Positions 7,015 through 11,189 of a DNA stretch of 11,189 nucleotides are shown in pieces. The notes under the pieces were generated by a model that saw only the letters and a list, made by a program, of their open reading frames with translations, did no database searches and was not told the origin of the DNA. The DNA is from Microbacteriaceae bacterium UBA4731. Lineage in GTDB: Bacteria; Actinomycetota; Actinomycetes; Actinomycetales; Microbacteriaceae. The DNA lies in contig DHJB01000060.1 in the NCBI GenBank assembly GCA_002404115.1, forward strand, positions 9,915 to 21,103. Direction: 5' to 3'. Within the stretch, counting starts at the first letter, position 1; each line of letters begins with the position of its first letter. Both the position numbers and the translations under genes were made by a program.

Positions 7015-7064
7015 TCCGCGGCCGTCGCCGCGCGACAGGCGAGACAGTCGCCCGCCCTCTCTGT

Positions 7065-7145
7065 CGAATTCGACGGAGATTTTGCGGCCCAGGCGCTTTT
7101 TGGACGCGAAATTGCGTCCGCGGGCCAAAATCTCCGTCGAATTCG
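7065..7145. repeat. Palindromic element, family B, intergenic copy
   Basis: An 81-nt element between the divergent eis and glycerate kinase genes. The left arm is CGAATTCGACGGAGATTTTG and the right arm is almost its exact reverse complement, with one unpaired base before a further GGCCC/GGGCC pairing. The centre contains its own stem (GGACGC-GAAATT-GCGTCC, 7102-7119), so the folded form would be a long stem with a nested hairpin. The same arms recur inside xylB at 9498-9583. It lies beyond the eis promoter and about 120 nt before the kinase start, so it may separate the two promoters. Confidence 0.83.
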
Positions 7146-7266
7146 GGTGGGTGGGCGCTCGGCGTCGGGGCGCCCCGGTCGGTCTGGCGATCGGGACGTG
7201 GCGGATTCGGCCAGACTGGATCAGGTGTCCCGGCGCTGGAGCCGGAAGCCCCGAAAAGGAGAACAC

Positions 7267-8361
7267 GTGCGCGTAGTGATCGCCCCCGACTCGTTCAAGG
7301 GCACCGCCAGCGCAACCGAGGCGGCCCGGGCGATCGCGGCGGGCTGGGCATCCGTTCGCCCCGGCGACGAGCTGCGGCTGATGCCGATGGCCGACGGGGG
7401 AGAGGGCACACTCGAGGCCTTCGAACTGGCCGTGCCCGGTGCCAGGCGGATGCCCGTCACCGTGCAGGGGCCGGACGACCGCCCCGTCGACGCGTACTGG
7501 CTGCTCCTGCCCGACGGCACCGGCGTCGTCGAACTGGCCAACACGAGCGGGATCACGCTGCTCGACCCGCTGCGCCCGCTCGACGCGCACACGCTCGGCT
7601 TCGGACAGGCGGTCGCGGCCGTCCTCGACCACGGCGTTGAGCGGCTGCTCCTCGCGATCGGCGGCAGCTCGTCGACCGACGGCGGCGTCGGCGCCCTGAC
7701 GGCGCTTGGCGCGACCTTCCGGGACGCGCGCGACCGGCCGATCCGGCTCGGCAACCGCGGGCTCGGCGCCCTCGCGAAGGTGAACCTGCAGGGACTGCGC
7801 GCCCTGCCACCGGGCGGCGCGCGGATCCTCAGCGACGTGACGAACCCGCTGCTCGGCCCGCTCGGCGCCGCCGCCGTGTTCGGCCCGCAGAAGGGCGCAA
7901 ATGAGGCCCAGGTCGCCGGGCTCGAGTCGAACCTCGTGCGCCTGGCCCGCCTCATCCCGGTGGATCCGGCGACCCCGGGGGCCGGTGCGGCCGGGGGAGC
8001 CGGCTTCGGCCTGCTCGCCTGGGGTGCGACGCTGGCCCCGGGGTCGGCGGCGGTGGGCGAGGCGCTGGGGATTCCGGCGGCGGTGGTGGGGGCATCCGTC
8101 GTCGTGACCGGCGAGGGACGCTTCGACGCGCAGTCGGCCGCGGGCAAGGTTCCGTCGTACCTGGCCGGGCTGGCCGCGGATGCCGGGGCGCGGGCGATGC
8201 TCGTCGCCGGGCTGATCGAGGCCGACCCGGCGGGTTTCGCCGCCGCGCTCTCGCTGACCGACCTGGCCGGCAGCAGCGCCGCCGCAATGCGGGACACCCT
8301 TGTATGGCTGGAGGCCGCGGGCGCCGCACTCGCCGCCACGATCCCCTCCACGACGACCTAA
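7267..8361 (+). CDS. glxK: Glycerate kinase (GarK/GlxK family)
   Basis: A 364-residue cytoplasmic glycerate kinase of the GarK/GlxK family, which phosphorylates glycerate with ATP and feeds glyoxylate- or glucarate-derived carbon into lower glycolysis. Family motifs in order are APDSFKGTASA (6-16), MADGGEGT (41-48), AIGGSSSTDGG (130-140), DVTNPLLGP (190-198) with VFGPQKGA (204-211), and TGEGRFDAQSAAGKVP (281-296). Length and motifs are complete. The GTG start at 7267 is fixed by AAGGAG at 7256-7261, 5 nt away. The frame is open much further upstream but overlaps eis on the other strand, and that extension is not coding. A weak -10-like CAGACT lies near 7211. The gene stands alone on the + strand between divergent eis and convergent xylB. 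No glyoxylate-pathway genes are seen nearby. Confidence 0.93.
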   Translation: MRVVIAPDSFKGTASATEAARAIAAGWASVRPGDELRLMPMADGGEGTLEAFELAVPGARRMPVTVQGPDDRPVDAYWLLLPDGTGVVELANTSGITLLDPLRPLDAHTLGFGQAVAAVLDHGVERLLLAIGGSSSTDGGVGALTALGATFRDARDRPIRLGNRGLGALAKVNLQGLRALPPGGARILSDVTNPLLGPLGAAAVFGPQKGANEAQVAGLESNLVRLARLIPVDPATPGAGAAGGAGFGLLAWGATLAPGSAAVGEALGIPAAVVGASVVVTGEGRFDAQSAAGKVPSYLAGLAADAGARAMLVAGLIEADPAGFAAALSLTDLAGSSAAAMRDTLVWLEAAGAALAATIPSTTT

Positions 8362-8376
8362 GCGCCCTGCGCCTCT

Positions 8377-8437
8377 CGCGAGTACGCAGTTTCGGCGGTT
8401 CCGGGGTCACCGGAACCGCCAAAACTGCTCACTCGCG
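8377..8437. repeat. Long hairpin (family C) after glycerate kinase
   Basis: Two 28-nt arms, 8377-8404 and 8410-8437, pair at 25 of 28 positions around a 5-nt loop (GGTCA). The inner part GGCGGTTCCGG/CCGGAACCGCC is perfect. The hairpin lies 15 nt after the glycerate kinase stop codon, so it could end or stabilise that transcript, but there is no following T run. Its arm length and GCAGTTT core resemble the other palindromic elements in the window more than an ordinary terminator. Only one copy is present here. Confidence 0.75.
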
Positions 8438-8486
8438 TGCGGGTCGCGGGAGGCCATAGGAGGGGAGCCCGGGCGGCTCCGGGGTT

Positions 8487-8600
8487 ATGCCCGGCGTCAT
8501 CGAGGTGTGGCTCGTCTCCGAGCCCGCCGGTGCGCGTGACCCCGAGCGCTACTACCGGATGCTCGAACCGCTGCTCCCGCGCTGGCTGTTCGGGCTGTAG
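8487..8600 (+). CDS. Possible 37-residue protein or gene remnant
   Basis: ATG 8487 opens a 37-residue frame: MPGVIEVWLVSE, a short polar part with GARDPERYYRML, and an end of EPLLPRWLFGL. The composition (mixed charged, aromatic and hydrophobic, with GC-rich third codon positions) looks more protein-like than the random GC-rich frames around it. The nearest purine-rich ribosome-binding sequence, AGGAGGGG at 8459-8466, is about 20 nt from the ATG, which is too far for a normal start. It may be a real small protein, the tail of a decayed gene, or chance. I do not recognise it. Confidence 0.25.
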   Translation: MPGVIEVWLVSEPAGARDPERYYRMLEPLLPRWLFGL

Positions 8601-8689
8601 CCGCGCCGGACGCGGAGTTCCCGCGGTGGATTGCCACCGGCGGCCGCGGCATCCGTGAGTTTCGCCCGGTCGGCTCGCGAACCGTGAGG

Positions 8690-10288
8690 CTATCGGGCGT
8701 GCGCGGCGTACTGGGCGCGGATGACGGGGCGGAAGTCGGGCGCCGGCTGCGCCGCAAGGGCCAGCGGCCACGCCGGGCGCTGGCCGGTGAGCGCCCAGGC
8801 CGCCTGCGCTGCCGCGCCGTCGGCCACGTACTCTCCGGGCGCCGGCACCACGATCGGGCAATCAAAGACCTGCGCCGCGATTGCCTGCACCGCCGGGTTC
8901 TGCGCGGCACCGCCGATCAGCAGGATGCGCTCGGCCTCGACGCCCTGCCCCCGCACGGCGTCGAGGCCGTCGGCGAGCCCGCAGAGCAGCCCCTCGAACG
9001 CTGCGCGCGCGAGGTTCGGCCGCGTCGTCGAGGCCAGGGTCATCCCGAACATGGATGCCGTGGCATCCGGCAGGTTCGGCGTGCGCTCGCCCTCGAAGTA
9101 GGGCTGCAGCACCAGGCCGCCCGCGCCGGGTTCTGCCTCAAGGGCGAGCCGGCCGAGTTCGTCGTGGTCGACGCCGAGGAGCCCGGCGATCGAGTCGAGC
9201 ACGCGGGCGGCGTTGAGCGTCGCGACGAGGGGCAGGAAGAGGCCGCTCGCGTCGGCGAACCCGGCGACCGTGCCCGTGGCATCCGCCGCCGGCTCGTCGG
9301 TGACGGCGAAGACGGTGCCGCTCGTTCCGATGGACACGACCACGTCGCCCGCTCCGGCGCCGAGGCCGAGCGCGGCGCCCGCGTTGTCGCCCGCGCCCGC
9401 GCCGACGACGATCCCCGCCGTCGCCGCGCCCGTCGCCGCCGCTCCCGCGTGCATCGTCGGCCCCGCTCCCGCGTCCATCGTCGGCCCCGCCGGCCCCGCC
9501 GAATTCGACGGAGATATTGCGACGGATGCGGCATTTTCGCCCGTTTCAGAACCCGAACCGGCAGAATCTCCGTCGAATTCGGCAGCCGGGGCGCCACCCG
9601 GGGTCCCGGCCGGGAGACGGCGCGGCGGGCCGGCGGTCTCACCGGGGCCGAGCACGCGGGGCAGGATGGCGCGGTGCCCGAGCGCGCGCTCGAACAGGTC
9701 GAGGTCGTATTCGCCGGTTGCGGGCGACCAGTAGCCGGTGCCGCTCGCGTCGGAGCGGTCGGTGGTCAGTTCGGTGAGCACGGGACCGCGGGCACTCGCG
9801 TCGGCTGGGCCGAACCCGCGCAGCCGCCAGCTGAGCCAGTCGTGGGGGAGCGCGACAGCGGCCACGCGCGCGGCATTGGCCGGCTCATTGTCCCGCAGCC
9901 AGCGCAGTTTCGTCACGGTGAACGAGGCGACCGGCACGGAGCCGGCCCGGCGCGCGTACTCGCCGGCGCCGACCTCGGCCACGAGCGCGGCCGCTGCCGG
10001 GGCGCTGCGGGTGTCGTTCCAGAGCAGGGCGGGGCGGATGACCCGGCCCTCGTCGTCGAGCACGACCATGCCGTGCTGCTGCGCCCCGACCGCGATCGCG
10101 GCGACATCGGCCAGGCCGCCTGCCTCCGCGAGAGCGGACTGCAGGGCCATCCACCACGCCTCCGGGTCGACCTCGGTTCCGACCGGGTGGGACGCGCGGC
10201 CGGTGCGCACGAGGGCCCCGGTCGCGGCATCGCGAATAACGACCTTGCAACTCTGGGTCGACGAGTCGACCCCGGCAATCAATGTCAT
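8690..10288 (-). CDS. xylB: Xylulokinase with an in-frame palindrome insertion
   Basis: A 532-residue FGGY-family sugar kinase that phosphorylates D-xylulose with ATP, the second step of xylose use. Motifs are [10 protein letters not shown] (6-15), QQHGMV (70-75), WNDTR (90-94), HDWLSWRL (149-156), [11 protein letters not shown] (177-187), [11 protein letters not shown] (298-308) with the expected catalytic base Asp301, GTSGTVFA (321-328) and GGAAQNP (459-465). The ATG at 10288 has GGAGA 9 nt upstream; a longer in-frame start at 10393 would cover a non-coding hairpin. Relatives usually have about 460-500 residues. The excess lies at residues about 221-291, between the N- and C-terminal halves and just before Asp301. 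There a Gly/Ala/Pro/Ser-rich stretch contains a family B palindrome (residues 236-264) and an eight-residue tandem duplication (268-283). The frame stays open, so activity is possible but uncertain. It lies 298 nt downstream of xylA. Confidence 0.93.
   Translation of the reverse strand: MTLIAGVDSSTQSCKVVIRDAATGALVRTGRASHPVGTEVDPEAWWMALQSALAEAGGLADVAAIAVGAQQHGMVVLDDEGRVIRPALLWNDTRSAPAAAALVAEVGAGEYARRAGSVPVASFTVTKLRWLRDNEPANAARVAAVALPHDWLSWRLRGFGPADASARGPVLTELTTDRSDASGTGYWSPATGEYDLDLFERALGHRAILPRVLGPGETAGPPRRLPAGTPGGAPAAEFDGDSAGSGSETGENAASVAISPSNSAGPAGPTMDAGAGPTMHAGAAATGAATAGIVVGAGAGDNAGAALGLGAGAGDVVVSIGTSGTVFAVTDEPAADATGTVAGFADASGLFLPLVATLNAARVLDSIAGLLGVDHDELGRLALEAEPGAGGLVLQPYFEGERTPNLPDATASMFGMTLASTTRPNLARAAFEGLLCGLADGLDAVRGQGVEAERILLIGGAAQNPAVQAIAAQVFDCPIVVPAPGEYVADGAAAQAAWALTGQRPAWPLALAAQPAPDFRPVIRAQYAAHAR
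9441..9488 (-). repeat. 24-nt tandem duplication inside xylB
   Basis: Two adjacent 24-nt units (9441-9464 and 9465-9488) differ at a single base. On the coding strand they give GPTMDAGA and GPTMHAGA. A partial third GGCCCCGC follows before the family B palindrome. The repeat is a multiple of three, so it keeps the xylB frame. It probably arose by slippage or from the insertion event next to it. Confidence 0.85.
9498..9583. repeat. Palindromic element, family B, copy inside xylB
   Basis: An 86-nt element with 23-nt arms (9498-9520 and 9561-9583) that match at 21 positions as an inverted repeat. The outer part CCGAATTCGACGGAGAT is shared with the arms of the intergenic copy at 7065-7145, while the central parts differ. 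Read on the minus strand it adds residues 236-264 of xylulokinase (AEFDGD to PSNSA) with no stop codon. This is a repeat carried as coding sequence. Confidence 0.88.
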
Positions 10289-10322
10289 GGCTTCATTCTC
10301 CGGTGGATCGGTGGTGGGTCGT

Positions 10323-10418
10323 GCGCGTAACTCCTGCAATTCCGGATGCCGGCGGCTGGCTCCCGCGGGAATCCGCGGGGGCTGCCACTGCATCCTCGAA
10401 ACTGCAGGAGTTATGCGC
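10323..10418. repeat. Long palindrome (family D) upstream of xylB
   Basis: A 19-nt inverted repeat, GCGCGTAACTCCTGCAATT (10323-10341) against 10400-10418, matches at 17 of 19 positions. Pairing continues inward more loosely (GATGC and GGC blocks) and the centre holds a stem CCCGCGG-GAAT-CCGCGGG. The element ends 35 nt before the xylB start codon, within the presumed xylA-xylB transcript. There it could act on RNA stability or reduce xylB expression relative to xylA. Only one copy is seen in the window. Confidence 0.72.
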
Positions 10419-10482
10419 GGAGGGAGTGTGGGCTCGGCCCGGGCTCGGGCTCGGGTCCGGCGCCCGCCGGCGGGGCATGCCC

Positions 10483-10554
10483 GCCGACCTTGTCAGTTCC
10501 GGTCGAGATTGACCGGCATACCTGTCAATCTCGACCGGAAGTGTCAATCTCGGC
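10483..10554. repeat. Palindromic intergenic element, family A copy 2
   Basis: A 72-nt imperfect palindrome starting 32 nt after the xylA stop codon. TTCCGGTCGAGATTGAC and its reverse complement GTCAATCTCGACCGGAA form perfect inner arms. The flanking GCCGACCTTGTC and GTCAATCTCGGC extend them with mismatches, and the loop is CGGCATACCT. It has the same length and plan as the copy at 5595-5666. A smaller hairpin (GGCGGG-GCATG-CCCGCC, 10469-10485) abuts it and overlaps its first three bases. It could also work as a terminator or processing site after xylA. Confidence 0.83.
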
Positions 10555-10586
10555 GAATCTCGGCGGGACGCGAGACGCGGCGGCTG

Positions 10587-11189
10587 CTAGCGCGCGCCGA
10601 GCAGGTGCTCGAGCGCCAGCTGCTGCAGTCGCACGAAGCCGAAGCCCTTGTCGCCGAAGTAGGCGTCCGGCTCGAAGTCCTCCGAGGAGGAACGGTCGGC
10701 GAGCAGCTCCGCGTAGCTCTCGCCCGCGGCGAGGGTCGGCACCGAGAGTTCCGGCACGCGCGAGGCGGCAAGCGCCTCCTGCACCTCCGGGTCGGCGCGG
10801 AACGCCGCCGCGCGCTCCTTGAGCAGCAGGTAGGTGCGCATGTTCGCCGCGGCCGAGTCCCAGACGCCGGTGATGTCCTCGGTGCGGCTGGGCTTGTAGT
10901 CGAAGTGGCGCGGGCCGTCATACGCGGGTCCGCCGTTCGGGCCGCCGTTTTCGAGCAGGTCGACGAGCGAGAAGGCGTTGTGCAGGTCGCCATGGCCGAA
11001 GACGAGGTCCTGGTCGTACTTGATGCCGCGCTGGCCGTTGAGGTCGATGTGGAACAGCTTGCCCTGGTAGAGCGCCTGGGCGATGCCGGCGGTGAAGTTG
11101 AGCCCGGCCATCTGTTCGTGCCCGACCTCCGGGTTCACCCCGACGAGCTCGGGGCGCTCCAGGGTGGTGATGAACGCCATCGCGTGCCC
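10587..11189 (-). CDS. xylA: Xylose isomerase, C-terminal half (runs off the window)
   Basis: The last 200 residues of a xylose isomerase of the short, actinobacterial (Streptomyces-like) class, which converts D-xylose to D-xylulose with two divalent metal ions. Metal-site motifs are visible: [12 protein letters not shown] (Glu21 and His24 of the visible part), LFHIDLNGQ (Asp49), [12 protein letters not shown] (Asp59, Asp61) and HFDYKP (Asp97). The protein ends in EHLLGAR, typical of the class. The frame is open to the window edge, and the missing N-terminal half (about 190 residues) lies outside. xylB follows 298 nt downstream on the same strand, separated by two palindromic elements, so the pair probably forms a xylose operon. 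No XylR-type regulator is visible in the window. Confidence 0.95.
   Translation of the reverse strand, partial: GHAMAFITTLERPELVGVNPEVGHEQMAGLNFTAGIAQALYQGKLFHIDLNGQRGIKYDQDLVFGHGDLHNAFSLVDLLENGGPNGGPAYDGPRHFDYKPSRTEDITGVWDSAAANMRTYLLLKERAAAFRADPEVQEALAASRVPELSVPTLAAGESYAELLADRSSSEDFEPDAYFGDKGFGFVRLQQLALEHLLGAR

Larger units (their letters stand above)
8362..8689. other. 328-nt gap between convergent glxK and xylB
   Basis: The gap holds the family C hairpin (8377-8437), a possible 37-codon reading frame (8487-8600), and a short imperfect palindrome CGGCTCGCGAACCG (8671-8684) just past the xylB stop. No RNA gene or second long reading frame with family resemblance was seen. The GC-rich third positions and the fragment-like small frame leave open that a gene has decayed here. 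Confidence 0.5.

Noticed and set aside
5713..7266. Upstream extension of the glycerate kinase frame
   Set aside because: The family's N-terminus (RVVIAPDSFKG) begins at 7267 with a strong ribosome binding site. The extension is antisense to eis.
8684..10330. 548-codon + strand frame opposite xylB
   Set aside because: Antisense to a well-conserved kinase; Arg/Gly-rich with no motif.
10289..10393. Longer xylB start at 10393
   Set aside because: The added residues are encoded by the family D palindrome and show no similarity to FGGY kinases. ATG 10288 has a ribosome binding site and begins the conserved [10 protein letters not shown].
5595..10554. CRISPR array or tandem repeat locus
   Set aside because: The repeats are dispersed palindromes kilobases apart, not regularly spaced direct repeats with spacers, and no cas genes are present.

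Overview
The window is GC-rich throughout, with GTG and ATG starts and GC-rich third codon positions. The protein set (ArsR with an MIP channel, SHOCT and DUF305 copper genes, an Eis-type acetyltransferase, actinobacterial XylA/XylB) suggests an actinobacterium, probably in the Micrococcales and perhaps the Microbacteriaceae. The family-level placement is inference from gene content and style only.

Left third (1-3698, + strand), a metal-response block. An ArsR-family repressor with a Cys pair near its N-terminus and a CVCDL metal-binding helix is followed after 7 nt by an aquaporin-like channel, the arrangement known for arsenite efflux through AqpS-type channels. Then comes what looks like a copper-handling operon: a small membrane-anchored SHOCT protein, the first ~95 codons of a Tat-exported multicopper oxidase, the C-terminal two thirds of a Cu(I) P1B-type ATPase, and a DUF305 lipoprotein. 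Oxidase and ATPase are joined out of frame near position 1830, as if one deletion had removed the oxidase body and the ATPase N-terminus. Neither should work as it stands.

Middle (3752-7002, - strand): a CapK/PaaK-like adenylate-forming enzyme related to F390 synthetases, a CHY zinc-finger protein, and a full-length Eis-family N-acetyltransferase with a leaderless-looking start. A + strand glycerate kinase follows (7267-8361).

Right part (8690-11189, - strand): xylulokinase (xylB) and, upstream of it, the C-terminal half of xylose isomerase (xylA), which runs off the window. Together these are the XylA-XylB route from D-xylose to xylulose 5-phosphate.

The most unusual layer is a set of small palindromic elements (61-96 nt) in the gaps between genes. 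Family A has two 72-nt copies (5595-5666 and 10483-10554). Family B has one intergenic copy (7065-7145) and a second inside the xylB reading frame (9498-9583), where it adds about 29 codons next to a 24-nt tandem duplication and leaves the frame open. Two further hairpins (8377-8437 and 10323-10418) follow the same design once each. The in-frame palindrome in xylB and the oxidase/ATPase junction are the two observations most worth checking.
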